Numbered from the stretch's first letter, positions 1 to 8,363 are shown. The stretch is 64,000 nt of DNA from Chitinophaga sp. E66 (GCA_019285755.1 CP079103.1:2852001-2916000), one strand, 5' to 3'. The notes: generated by a model from the letters alone, not told the origin. Translations and numbers: made by a program.

Positions 1-2
1 CC

Positions 3-416
3 GAAAAAGGCTTCGGCAAACGTACCGACATCGAAGAGTATCGTATTACCAATCGCGGGGGCAAAGGGGTGAAGACTATCAGCGTAACCGAAAAGACCGG
101 TCCATTGATCTCCATCGTAGACGTTACCGAAACCAACGACCTCATGATCACCTGTAAATCCGGTATCACCATCCGCATGGCGGTGGCCGATATCCGCGAA
201 GCAGGCCGCGCTACGCAGGGCGTAAGACTGATCCGTATGGACGAGTCTGACGAGATCGCCGCAGTAGCCCGCCTCGATGAGCAGGAAGAAGATGAGATCG
301 TGGAAAACGCCGAAGGCGCTGAAGGTACGGAAGCAACGGAGGGCGCTGAAGGTACAGAAAACACTGCCGGCGAAGCAGCTGAAGGCGAAGCAGCCGGTCA
401 GCCTACGGAAGAGTAA
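3..416 (+). CDS. gyrA: DNA gyrase subunit A, C-terminal end (partial)
   Basis: This is the 3' end of gyrA; the gene starts upstream of the window. The open frame runs from base 3. It encodes the last part of the DNA-wrapping C-terminal beta-propeller: GFGKRTDIEEYRITNRGGKG is the conserved blade motif, followed by KTGPLISIVDVT, DLMITCKSGITIRM and GRATQGVRLIRM. These features favour GyrA over ParC. The protein ends in a low-complexity acidic tail of about 40 residues rich in E, G, A and T (repeated EGAEGTE), which is common but variable in gyrases. GyrA forms the A2B2 gyrase with GyrB and introduces negative supercoils. No frameshift is visible here. A TPR gene follows 42 bases downstream on the same strand. 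Confidence 0.9.
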   Translation, partial: EKGFGKRTDIEEYRITNRGGKGVKTISVTEKTGPLISIVDVTETNDLMITCKSGITIRMAVADIREAGRATQGVRLIRMDESDEIAAVARLDEQEEDEIVENAEGAEGTEATEGAEGTENTAGEAAEGEAAGQPTEE

Positions 417-458
417 ACCACTAACAATTAACGATAATTATTTAAAAACCTGAGCCAC

Positions 459-1705
459 ATGAAAAAACTATTTGTAACGCTTCTCTTTTGCGGCGCCGGA
501 TTTGCATCCATGGCGCAGAAAGCGAAAGTGAACAGTGCAGATGAATACCTGAAAAGCGACAAGATCGACCAGGCGAAAGCTGACATCGAGGCGGCGCTCG
601 CTCATGAAAAAACGAAGGACGACGCTAAAACCTGGTACGTAAAAGGCAAGATCTACGAAGCCCTCGCCACCAAGAATAAAAGCGCGGCCGACGCGGAAGT
701 TGCTTTCGAAGCCTTCAAAAAGCCCTCGAGATCAACCCCAAACTCCCGGAAGCCCTCCTGGAAATGAACAACCGCATGTTCAACGTATACGCCACCATCG
801 GTAACGCCGGTTATGGCAACCTGAACGAGCAGAAATGGGATTCCTCCTTCGTTTATTTCAAGAAAGCCGTTGAAGTACGCGACTATTACAACGGTAAAGA
901 ACTCGGCGGCAAGATCCCTACAGACACCGCCATGGTATTCTACGCCGGCTATGCCGCTCAGCAGGCCGGTAAGAAAGACGAAGCGTTCGACCTGCTGAAA
1001 AAGCAGCCGACCTCCAGTTCAAAACCGAGCCCGCCCTGTACGTAGTACTGGCACAGGCTTATGAAGAGCGTGGCGACAACGCCAACTGGCTCGGCACCAT
1101 CGAAAAAGCGAAAGGCCTCTTCCCGGCAGACAAGCGCTTCAACGATATGGAAATGCTCTATTACAGCAAAACCGGTAAAACCGATGAGCTGCTGAGCATG
1201 CTCGAGAAAAAGGTGAACGACAATCCCAGCGATTTCAACCTCGTACTCGATTACGCCATCCGTCTCGATAACGTAGCGAACCCCGCGATGAGAAAGGCAA
1301 CGATATAGCGAAACCCGCTAATTACGATGCGCTGATGAACAAAGCGGAAGAAGCCTACAAGAAGGCGCTGGCCCTCAAAGCCGACGACGCAACCGCCAAC
1401 TTCCAGCTCGGCGCACTTTACTTCAACCGCGCCGTTGCCAGCAACAAGGAGCTCAACTCCTGACCAGCAAGGAACAAACCGGCCCCAAAGCAAAAGAACT
1501 GCAAGGGAAAGTACAAGGCCTGATGGACCAGGCGCTGCCCTTCTTCGAAAAAGCTGACGCAGGCTTCACCGCCCAGGGCGCAAACCTGGAAGCAAGCGAC
1601 AAACGCACTTACGAAAGCGCACTGTACGCCCTCCAGAAAATCTACGCTATCAAGAACATGAACGATAAAGTAGAAGTAGTGAAAAAGAAACTGGAAAGCC
1701 TGTAA
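459..1705 (+). CDS. Exported tetratricopeptide-repeat protein (frameshifted)
   Basis: The reconstructed protein is about 415 residues and starts with a clear signal peptide (MKKLFVTLLFCGAGFASMAQ, predicted cleavage after AQ), so it is periplasmic or outer-membrane associated. The rest is helical with TPR-like pairs such as AKTWYVKGKIYEALA, ALLEMNNRMFNVY and ANFQLGALYFNRAV. The reading passes through four frame steps near 724, 1005, 1283 and 1460. Each step has the sign of a single missing base (for example aaaaagccc where K-A requires aaaaaggcc), and the last step returns to the frame of the second. It closely follows gyrA and ends at a strong hairpin terminator. TPR proteins of this kind are scaffolds; the partner is unknown. 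Confidence 0.75.
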
Positions 1706-1726
1706 GCAGGATCTTCTCCAAAAAAG

Positions 1727-1754
1727 AAAGGCAAGGGGCAACCCTTGCCTTTTT
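1727..1754 (+). terminator. Rho-independent terminator after the TPR gene
   Basis: Perfect 11-bp stem (aaaggcaaggg at 1727-1737 with cccttgccttt at 1742-1752), loop gcaa, followed by a T run. It lies 22 bases after the stop codon and ends the gyrA-TPR transcription unit. Confidence 0.85.
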
Positions 1755-1984
1755 GTTGCCCGCCCGGCCCGCTTGTCCCAAACTGCCGCAATATTTCCAC
1801 AGTCGTTTCCTTACACAAACAAGTAGGTGATTCTCATAGTGTTGCGTTAGTGAATTGTTAATCAGCCTGTATCATTTTGGATTCTTTTATATGTATAACT
1901 CCCGGAGCATTGGCATGGTAATTACCGTAGTTGTCATGGAAGACATTGAAACTGATTCCATAACCATATCAAATCCTTACAATT

Positions 1985-2327
1985 ATGGTCACACGAACAA
2001 AACCTACTGACATGCAGGAGCAACATCACGAAAACATGCTGATGAAAGACGCCAACAGGCAGGAACGTTACGGAGAACAGGAATACAATGACGACAAGAA
2101 CCAAAAGCTGGAAGGCTATGACGAAAACGAACTGGATGCCACCGATCGTCGGAATCAGCGTGAAGCGGAAGTAGCCGATGGCGATGCCGCTGCTCATGGC
2201 GAAACACAAAACGCACGCCCAGCAGAAGGGGCTTTGCGGCAATGGACAAAGAAAACAACGCGCGATCGCCAGCAAAGGCGGTAAGGCTTCCCATGGCGGT
2301 GGCCGTAAACCCAGCAAACCCCGCTGA
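1985..2327 (+). CDS. Hydrophilic small protein ending in a KGG stress motif (frameshifted)
   Basis: Starting at the ATG at 1985 (or the in-frame ATG at 2015), the protein is strongly hydrophilic, rich in E, Q, D, N and R. Two frame steps, near 2215-2225 and near 2255, both with the sign of one lost base, reconstruct a C-terminus SRRGFAAMDKE / KQRAIASKGGKASHGGG / RKPSKPR. This is the KGG (stress-induced bacterial acidophilic repeat) motif known from small stress proteins of the YciG type. The total is about 114 residues. A short alternative ORF starts at the ATG at 2196 in the final frame, but it would lose the RRGFAAMDKE half of the motif, so I prefer the long reading. The function of the family is not established beyond a link to stress. 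A strong terminator follows. Confidence 0.6.
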
Positions 2328-2345
2328 GGCGCATAGGAACTTTTT

Positions 2346-2378
2346 AAAGCGTGTACCGGTAAGCGGTACACGCTTTTT
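2346..2378 (+). terminator. Rho-independent terminator after the KGG gene
   Basis: Perfect 13-bp stem (aaagcgtgtaccg at 2346-2358 with cggtacacgcttt at 2364-2376), 5-base loop, with six T in a row at its 3' edge. It starts 18 bases after the reconstructed stop codon, which supports the reconstructed end of the KGG gene. Confidence 0.88.
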
Positions 2379-2427
2379 TGTGCCCCGCCGGGGATTTTCC
2401 GTAAATTGACCTTCAATCCGTTATCGT

Positions 2428-3378
2428 ATGAAAGCTGTAGCAGTGAATCAATTCAAAGGCACGCCCCAGGTCATGGACCTGCCCGAGCCGCCCGTTAAAG
2501 ACGGCACCCTCCGCATCCGGCTCGCCGCGGCGGGGCTCAACCCGTTCGACTGGAAGCTGGTAGACGGCATCCTTGAAAACCACATGCCCCACGTGTTCCC
2601 GCTCATCCTGGGGTAGACGGCGCCGGGGTCGTGGACGCCGTCGGGGCCGGGGTTGACCGGTTCAGGGCCGGCGATAAAGTATACGGGCAAATGCTGCACA
2701 ACCCGGTAGGCGAAGGCTCCTATGCTGAGTTCGTGACCGTGCCGGATACGGCCGCTATTGCGTTAGCGCCACACTCCATTTCCCTGGCAGACACAGCGTC
2801 GCTGCCTACGGCGGGGATGACCGCCCTGCAGATCCTGGAACGGTCCGGTATATCCGAAGGGCAAAAACTCCTGGTTATCGGGGCTACCGGCGGCGTGGGC
2901 TCGTTCTTAACGCAGATCGCCGCAGGCAAAGGGATCCATGTCATCGCAACGGTTTCAGATGAAGCGTCTGCCGAAAGGATCCGGAAGCTGGGCGCTGCGG
3001 AGACGATCAATTACAAAACCTCCCCGGTGGAAGAACAGTTCGCTGGCGGAGCCGATGCCCTGATCGATCTGGTGAGCAATAAAGCGGGATTTGAAAGGAT
3101 GCTGCCGCTGGTGAAGAAAGGCGGGCACGTCAGCACCACGCAGTTCGTGGCCGACAAAGACCATATCCATGAACTGGGCCTGAAAGGCGGCAACTTCGAA
3201 ACCCAGGGCACCACGGCATCGCTCGATGCGCTACGGGAACTGGTGGATAACGGCAGGCTTACCGTGCCGGTGGATCGCCGGCTGCTCCCTGGACCAGGCG
3301 CCTTTAGCCATCACAGACAGCCGGGCGGCCAAAAGCAAGGGGAAGACCATCCTGCTGATCGACCCGTCGTTAGATTAA
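2428..3378 (+). CDS. NADP-dependent MDR oxidoreductase, quinone reductase-like (frameshifted)
   Basis: About 317 residues, matching the usual length of zinc-independent medium-chain dehydrogenase/reductases. The GroES-like N-terminal domain carries RIRLAAAGLNPFDWKLVDG and VDRFRAGDKVYG. The Rossmann domain has LLVIGATGGVGSFLTQIAAG, the NADP-binding AxxGGVG motif. No zinc-binding cysteine pattern is seen, so it most resembles quinone oxidoreductase or enoyl reductase-like NAD(P)H enzymes; the substrate cannot be told. Two frame steps are present. The first is near 2611, where LILG-VDGAG needs ggggg but gggg is present. The second is near 3287, restoring LDQAPLAITDSRAAKSKGKT and the end LLIDPSLD. 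That second shift has the opposite sign (one extra base or two missing). Confidence 0.82.
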
Positions 3379-3398
3379 AGTATAGCTCATGTATATAG

Positions 3399-3438
3399 GA
3401 ACCGCCGCGGTTTGGGTGTACCCAGGCCGCGGCGGTTC
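3399..3438. terminator. Bidirectional terminator between convergent genes
   Basis: Perfect 12-bp stem (gaaccgccgcgg at 3399-3410 with ccgcggcggttc at 3427-3438) with a small inner stem ggg/ccc, followed by cgctttta on the plus strand. It sits between the convergent MDR and MmcQ genes and can serve both. Confidence 0.75.
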
Positions 3439-3442
3439 GCTT

Positions 3443-3832
3443 TTATCCCAACTGCTCGCGGACCTTTTTGGGGAGCTTGGCCACCACGAGATCGTATGAC
3501 TTGCGGGTCCATTCCAGCAGGAGGCGATCCGGGATGGAGCCGTCGAACAGGATGGTATTCCAATGCTTTTTATTCATATGGTACCCCGGCTGCACGGCTT
3601 CATATCTTTCGCGGAGCTCTTCCACTTCCTCGGGGTCGCATTTGAGATTGACGCTTTCGAAGGCATCCACATCTACCAGCGCAAACATTTTACCCATGAC
3701 GGTGAACACGAGGGTCGTTTCCCCGAACGGGAATCCTTCTGCCGTACCGGGAAGGGACAGACAGAAATCCTGGAGTTTTTCGAGATTATGGCCACAAGTT
3801 ACGGAAATCCCCTGTCGGAAAAAGACGGGCAA
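3443..3832 (-). CDS. MmcQ/YjbR family protein
   Basis: 129 residues. The core from residue 17 on (LEKLQDFCLSLPGTAEGFPF, then TLVFTVMGKMFALVD, ESVNLKCDPEEVEELRERY, HMNKKHWNTILFDG, and a final WTRKSYDLVVAKLPK) is the compact CyaY-like fold of the MmcQ/YjbR (DUF419) family, proposed to bind DNA; no reaction is known. The family normally starts directly at the first helix, so the 16 residues before it (MPVFFRQGISVTCGHN) are an unusual extension and may mean that the true start is hidden by a base error. A palindrome lies 27 bases upstream at 3859-3870. Confidence 0.8.
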   Translation of the reverse strand: MPVFFRQGISVTCGHNLEKLQDFCLSLPGTAEGFPFGETTLVFTVMGKMFALVDVDAFESVNLKCDPEEVEELRERYEAVQPGYHMNKKHWNTILFDGSIPDRLLLEWTRKSYDLVVAKLPKKVREQLG

Positions 3833-4259
3833 AGCGGATAGGAATCCTCATTTTCAACAACAATATTGTTCATTGATTTACACAGCATAAACGTGGACTA
3901 TTCAATATTTTTATGAAGCTAAATGGCTGTAACCTAAGGTGTGCTTACAATTAAATGTGAAGCACTGCCTTGTTTCTCCGGCTTTATTTACTGCACAAAT
4001 TCAAATGACCCCATTCATTAAAATAAGCGCCAAAGCGTTAACAGGTACAGCCGTTTAGACGCAAGAAGCGCAGGAACGGATCGCACGACCCCGAAAACGG
4101 CTTTTAAGGGAGCCGAAAACACCTTCCGGCGATAGGGCGGGGATACGAAATTTACATCAGTGGTTATTCGGAATATGTGGTGAAAAACGGTAATTTGGAT
4201 CACCTTGAAAACCGTAGGCAAATCCCGTATCCTTCCACTTGCATGCAATAACAACCTAT
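3833..4259. other. Intergenic region with a 12-bp palindrome
   Basis: AT-richer spacer between two divergently transcribed units. It contains a perfect palindrome aacaatattgtt at 3859-3870, in a place where an operator for the MmcQ gene could be. No convincing gene or RNA is seen; a short minus-strand ORF at 4018-4269 has no recognisable composition or family and is ignored. Promoters for both units must lie here, but no clean Bacteroidetes -33/-7 pair was identified. Confidence 0.4.
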
Positions 4260-4899
4260 ATGAGTACATTTAAATCAATCCTGATCCCAGCCCTGACCCT
4301 GGCCGCCGGCGTTGCGGCAGGTTACTGGTGGGCCAATTCGAATGGCGCCGGAGGCGGCCATCGGCCACCCGCCACAGATTCCTCGGAGTACGTCTGCAAC
4401 TCCAAAACCATCGTACCGGACGAAGCGCTGATGTCGGTAGATACCGCATTTGCCATGATCGCCCGTTATGGCGCCAAGATCCCCAGGATTCGGCGCACAC
4501 CCGCAGCATCTGGTTCTCCACGGAACGAATCCACGCCCTGCTTTGCGTCATGCAGCGCGATAAGATGAGCGGGGTACGCTTTTACCTCGGCAATTACGCG
4601 GACAATTACCCAACGCCCAAACCGGAAGGCGAGATCGGCCACATCCCGGTGAAACCGTACTGGGGGCACACCACCATGGTCATGGTTACCACCCGCGAAG
4701 AGAAGAAAGGAAACACATCGACCACATCCAGGTGAAGCCGGACAACCACCCGCACGTGGGCATGATCCTCACGGCGCCTCCGATCGATGATGATCCTGAA
4801 AACAACGGCGAAATGTGCCCTCCGCCTAAAAACTGCTTTGCCCGTGGCGCGCTGTTCATCGCCCCGAATGTCGACAGCACTAAAAAAATACATCTATAA
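4260..4899 (+). CDS. Unknown membrane-anchored protein, first gene of a two-component operon (frameshifted)
   Basis: I do not recognise a family. Reconstructed length is about 213 residues. It begins with an N-terminal membrane anchor (STFKSILIPALTLAAGVAAG, then YWW) and continues as a soluble, probably extracytoplasmic domain with SIWFSTERIHALLCVMQRD, GVRFYLGNYADNYPTPKPEG and PYWGHTTMVMVTT, ending with a Cys-containing stretch MCPPPKNCFARGALFIAP. Frame steps near 4473 and 4710 each have the sign of one lost A. It is followed after only 3 bases by a polytopic membrane gene that overlaps a sensor kinase gene, so all four genes are probably co-transcribed. A role as an accessory or sensory partner of the kinase is only inferred from position. 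Confidence 0.6.
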
Positions 4900-4902
4900 A
4901 TA

Positions 4903-5555
4903 ATGCACTATTTCACCGTCAACACGGTAATTGAATGGATCTGCTTCCTCACCGCCCTTTTCTGCCTCCGGCGGGATAAGGACCCGGTGTGGAGGCGGTT
5001 CCCATTCTACCTTTTTCTTGTTTGCCTGGTCGAGACCGGCGGTATTTACATGCGGACCGTGCTGGAGGCGCCCAATGCGCCCCTTTATAACTTCTACCTG
5101 CTGGCCGAATGCTTCGTCATCACCACCTTCCTGTACCACCTGATCAAACCTTACGGATTAAAACCATGGGTCCCACTGGCCTGGGGAGCCGTCTTCCTCG
5201 CCGCCTGGGTCACCGAAACCCTGTCTGGCGGCTTAGCTTATTACTCCCGGCATACGGCCATCCTGTTGTCAGTTGCCGCCGTAATCGCCTGCCTGTATTA
5301 TTTTTATCATGTGCTGCGCGACGATAAGTACGTCCGCCTCGCTACCCATCCGCCGTTCTGGTGGGTGAGCGGGACGCTCATGTTCTACTTCGGCGGCATC
5401 GCCACTTACGTTTTTTTCATTACCTCCTGGAAGCTTCTTCCGTGGAAGGCATCCGGTATTCGCTCCGGTATGTTATATTTAAAGTCCTGAATGTGTTGCT
5501 ATATGGCAGCTGGACTTACGCTTTTATATGCAGGTACCGACAAACGAAATATTAA
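4903..5555 (+). CDS. Unknown polytopic membrane protein in a two-component operon (frameshifted)
   Basis: About 218 residues with roughly six hydrophobic helices (FTVNTVIEWICFLTALFCL; FPFYLFLVCLVETGGIYM; LYNFYLLAECFVITTFLY; WVPLAWGAVFLAAWV; TAILLSVAAVIACLYYFY; WVSGTLMFYFGGIATYVFF). One frame step near 5420 (a lost T or C in gttttttt-cattacc) joins the C-terminus HYLLEASSVEGIRYS to YVIFKVLNVLLYGSWTYAF. After correction the gene ends at 5555 and overlaps the start of the kinase gene at 5528 by 28 bases. Such tight coupling supports an integral-membrane partner of the sensor kinase, but no family is recognised. Confidence 0.6.
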
Positions 5556-6334
5556 CCCTCATCATCTGGGTCAGCGCCATCTTCCTGATCGCCCCGGTGT
5601 TCCTGATCGTTTACGTCAGCGTCTATAACGCGCGGAAAAAGAAGCACCTGGAAGAAACGGAACGCATGCGCAACGCTTTCCGGACAGAACTGCTGCAGAC
5701 CCAGATGGAGGTGCAGGAGCAAACCCTCAAAACCATCGGCAACGATCTGCACGACAATATCAACCAATTACTGGGACTGATGACGATCACGCTCAGCGCG
5801 GTAGACCTGTCAGACAAGGAAAAGGCCGCAGAGAAAATTGCCGCGGCAGAAGCCCTGGCCAGGAGGTCTATCCGGGAGATCCGGGCGCTCTCGCGGCTGA
5901 TGCACGGGGAGGAGCTGGTAGGAAAGGGGTTGCAGGATGCCATCGCATTCGAGCTCGACTGGCTGGAGAAGTCCGGCCGCTACCAGGTCCACCGCAAAGG
6001 CAGCCTCACGGGCATGCCTAAACACCCTGAAACTGAATTATTTGTCTTCCGGATATTCCAGGAAACGCTGCACAATATCATCCGACACGCCCAGGCGTCA
6101 AGCGTAACGGTAGAGCAGGCCTGGCTGGATAACACCCTGACGCTCACGCTCACCGATGATGGCGCCGGCTTCGACGTTGAAGCCGCGCTGGCGAAACGGT
6201 CGGGGATGGGCCTCCAGAATATCCGCAAACGCGCCGCCATGATCGGCGGCTCGGCCCATATACGGTCGGCGCCCGGCAAAGGCTCGTCCGTCACCATCAC
6301 CGTTCCCCGTTTAAATCAGCCACATGCAACATAA
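5528..6334 (+). CDS. Sensor histidine kinase, NarL/LiaS type (HisKA_3)
   Basis: 268 residues, intact. One N-terminal membrane segment (about residues 8-33) is followed by a short helical stretch and the HisKA_3 dimerisation domain, with the phosphoacceptor in GNDLHDNINQLLGL (His75). The HATPase domain shows the N box FQETLHNIIRHAQASSV, the G1 box DDGAGFD and the G2 box GMGLQNIRKRAAMIGG. There is almost no extracytoplasmic sensor part, so sensing probably depends on the membrane helix or on the two membrane proteins encoded just upstream. The start at 5528 lies inside the upstream gene, and the 3' end overlaps the response regulator by 11 bases, so translation is coupled. Its partner is the LuxR-type regulator at 6324. 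Confidence 0.9.
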   Translation: MQVPTNEILTLIIWVSAIFLIAPVFLIVYVSVYNARKKKHLEETERMRNAFRTELLQTQMEVQEQTLKTIGNDLHDNINQLLGLMTITLSAVDLSDKEKAAEKIAAAEALARRSIREIRALSRLMHGEELVGKGLQDAIAFELDWLEKSGRYQVHRKGSLTGMPKHPETELFVFRIFQETLHNIIRHAQASSVTVEQAWLDNTLTLTLTDDGAGFDVEAALAKRSGMGLQNIRKRAAMIGGSAHIRSAPGKGSSVTITVPRLNQPHAT

Positions 6335-6977
6335 AACCATACACCTCGCTATCGTCGACGATCATACGCTGTTCCGGCAGGGACTGACGCTGCTGCTGTC
6401 CGAATACCCGGACATCCGGCTGGCCTTCGAAGCATCGAATGGCGCAGAAATGAAAGAACGGCTCATGAGCTCGCCGGCGCCCGACGTGGTGTTGATGGAC
6501 ATCAACATGCCCGTGATGGACGGCTTCGAATCCACCCAGTGGCTCAAACAGCATCACCCGGACGTGAAGATACTGGCACTCAGCACTTTTGAGGACGACA
6601 AGCCCATCATCAAGATGCTTAAAAACGGCGCTGGAGGGTACCTGGTGAAGGAGTCCCGCATTGCAGACGTAGTCCAGGCCATCCGGACCATCCACGAACA
6701 AGGGTACTTCCTCAACGAACTGATCTCCGCCAAAATGCTCCGCAGCATCCAGGACAATCCCACTCCGGGCGCCCTGCAGGTGCAGCTGAGCGATAATGAG
6801 ATCACCTTCCTGCGGCTGTGCTGTTCCGAGCTGACGTACAAGGAGATCGCGTCGGAGATGAAACTAAGTCCCCATACGATCGACAACTACCGCCAGGAAC
6901 TGTTCGACAGGCTGGCGATCAAATCGCGCACAGGCCTGGTACTTTTCGCCATCAAAAACGAGCTCTACGCGCCCTGA
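6324..6977 (+). CDS. LuxR-family response regulator
   Basis: 217 residues, intact. The receiver domain has the acidic pair DD at 12-13, the phosphoacceptor Asp59 in VVLMDINMPVMDG, and the conserved Lys in GGYLVKES. The C-terminal LuxR/GerE helix-turn-helix is LSDNEITFLRLCCSELTYKE through KLSPHTIDNYRQELFDRLA. This is the standard NarL-type partner of a HisKA_3 kinase, acting as a phosphorylation-dependent DNA-binding regulator. It is translationally coupled to the kinase at 5528. Targets are not visible, although the promoter of its own operon or the neighbouring genes is possible. Confidence 0.92.
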   Translation: MQHKTIHLAIVDDHTLFRQGLTLLLSEYPDIRLAFEASNGAEMKERLMSSPAPDVVLMDINMPVMDGFESTQWLKQHHPDVKILALSTFEDDKPIIKMLKNGAGGYLVKESRIADVVQAIRTIHEQGYFLNELISAKMLRSIQDNPTPGALQVQLSDNEITFLRLCCSELTYKEIASEMKLSPHTIDNYRQELFDRLAIKSRTGLVLFAIKNELYAP

Positions 6978-7007
6978 GGCTAAAAGCCGCTTCGCATCAC
7001 ATATTAC

Positions 7008-7042
7008 ATCCCCGGTCTGCCATCAGGCCGGGGATCGTTCTT
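7008..7042 (+). terminator. Terminator of the two-component operon
   Basis: 12-bp stem with one G-T wobble (atccccggtctg at 7008-7019 with caggccggggat at 7024-7035), loop ccat, followed by cgttcttta. It lies 30 bases after the response regulator stop codon. Confidence 0.75.
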
Positions 7043-7061
7043 TATGTGTACCCATTAAAAA

Positions 7062-7141
7062 CCCCGGTCTGCATACTGACCGGGGATGGCTATTTGTTTG
7101 CATGGAGATGAAGAAACCGGCGCGGGAGAACCGGCGCCGGT
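7062..7141 (+). repeat. Two further G+C-rich hairpins behind the terminator
   Basis: A second hairpin (ccccggtc at 7062-7069 with gaccgggg at 7078-7085) nearly repeats the sequence of the terminator at 7008 (both contain ccccggtctgc and ccggggat). A third hairpin follows (accggcgc at 7116-7123 with gcgccggt at 7134-7141). The near identity of the first two suggests local duplication of a terminator hairpin. They could also act as a minus-strand terminator for the gene that ends at 7219. Confidence 0.55.
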
Positions 7142-7218
7142 GCTCGTTTCATGTGTGTTACTTAGTGAAAACTGAAGGTTTATGGAAAACAGGGATCAAA
7201 TAGGACGCAAAAATGCAA

Positions 7219-7734
7219 TCAGATGACAGTTGCCAGCATCAGTGGTTCCATGAAACCGGCCGGCGAATTGGCGACAGTGAACCATTCGCCGTCGGTTTCA
7301 TACTTGTAGGTACAATAACCTGATTTCCAGGCGCTATCCAGTTCCAGAAAAATTTCCATATTAGGTTGAGGGATGACATTGCTGAAAGGCCGCGCCAGGT
7401 AAGGCATGCCCATGATAATCAGCACGTTGGGGAATTCTACAATGGGAGAGGCCGGCGTAGCGAAATAATATCCTTTCAGGAAAGAAAGCCCGGACGCGGG
7501 ATGAAGGTCCCCGGATTTTAAATGCCCGGTACCTGTGATCTGCCGCGTGCGCTGGTCCACGGTCAGCGAAATATGCAGGACCGGAGACCCGGGCTGACTG
7601 GCGCCAATGTCGATCTGGACGGCGAACAGTCCGGGCGTAGAGGGTGTGTCTGAGTGGATAGATGTAAGCATACAGAGAAAAACGAACAGTTCAAATTTCC
7701 AAAATACCGTCCGCCTGGGAAAGGCTGTTTTCAT
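7219..7734 (-). CDS. DUF1842-like protein
   Basis: Up to 171 residues; the ATG at 7671 (MLTSIHSDTPSTPG) is the better start because the family begins shortly before the first strand. Segments PGLFAVQIDIGASQPGSPVL, HISLTVDQRTRQITGTGHLK, VIPQPNMEIFLELDSAWKSG and YCTYKYE resemble what I remember of DUF1842 proteins (GLF..IG..GAPvL, VxGxg, pNvel.L..dWksGtA.Y.Y). I have no search to confirm it. The function of that family is unknown. It stands alone, with long noncoding DNA upstream and downstream. If the upstream ATG at 7734 is used, it gains a hydrophobic stretch (FWKFELFVFLCMLTS) that could act as an export signal. Confidence 0.5.
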   Translation of the reverse strand: MKTAFPRRTVFWKFELFVFLCMLTSIHSDTPSTPGLFAVQIDIGASQPGSPVLHISLTVDQRTRQITGTGHLKSGDLHPASGLSFLKGYYFATPASPIVEFPNVLIIMGMPYLARPFSNVIPQPNMEIFLELDSAWKSGYCTYKYETDGEWFTVANSPAGFMEPLMLATVI

Positions 7735-8235
7735 CCTGGCGCGGGGGATTTTCAGCCTTGCTCATGTTTCGATTAGCATGGTTTTCCACCAAACCAAATG
7801 AATGACCCTGATAAAAGGGCAGGAAGCCTTTCAACATGCAAATGGAAAACTTTCCCAGTAGTGTTTGCGTAAAACGCATCATCCATGAAATGTACCAAAT
7901 AAACACATTAAGGAGAGGGACCGGGAAAAGCACTATATTCTATTTAACATAACGTAAATTATCATAGAAAATAGGAAGAACGAGGGATAGAGGTAAGTTA
8001 GCAATCAATGCATTATATCCATGCTATAATTTGCAGGATTCCCGGTTTTATAAACTTTGCGTCGCCGTTGGACTTTAAACGAACGAAACCGGCCGCACCG
8101 GCATAAATCCCGCAGGATACCATGACAATTCCTTTAAAATCTATGCAAACAAATTTTATTTTAAATAACTCACGTACAACGCATTAAATCAATTCAATTA
8201 ACCCGGAACTAAAACAACCGAACCTGGAAATTATT
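7735..8235. other. Long AT-rich intergenic region
   Basis: About 500 bases of AT-rich DNA between the DUF1842-like gene and the terminators of PUL A. No ORF with convincing composition, tRNA or repeat is seen. The promoter of the DUF1842-like gene should be near its right-hand side of the gene (7740-7900). Confidence 0.4.
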
Positions 8236-8264
8236 CCGCCAGGAATTGTCATGATTCCTGGCGG
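8236..8264 (-). terminator. Hairpin downstream of the GH76 gene (second terminator)
   Basis: Perfect 11-bp stem, ccgccaggaat at 8236-8246 with attcctggcgg at 8254-8264, 7-base loop. On the minus strand it is followed by an A/T-rich stretch but no clean T run, so it is a stem-loop with probable terminator or RNA-stabilising function rather than a textbook terminator. Confidence 0.5.
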
Positions 8265-8334
8265 GAACCCCTCGCCTGCCTGAACCGGCGATTTCAGGCC
8301 CCTATCGGTCAAATCCACGAAAAGTCCCATACGC

Positions 8335-8363
8335 AAACGGGCGACCTCTTAAGAGATCGCCCG
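8335..8363 (-). terminator. Terminator of PUL A
   Basis: Stem cgggcga at 8338-8344 with tcgcccg at 8357-8363, continued inside by ctctt/aagag with one mismatch, followed on the minus strand by TTTG. It begins 35 bases after the GH76 stop codon, the last gene of PUL A. Confidence 0.6.

Noticed and set aside
2196..2327. Separate 43-residue KGG ORF
   Set aside because: It contains the SKGGKASHGGG half in frame, but the RRGFAAMDKE half of the motif is in another frame. A reading from 1985 with two single-base losses keeps both halves.
4018..4269. 83-residue minus-strand ORF in the spacer before the 4260 operon
   Set aside because: It overlaps the start of the 4260 gene, has no family likeness, and lies in what must be the promoter region.
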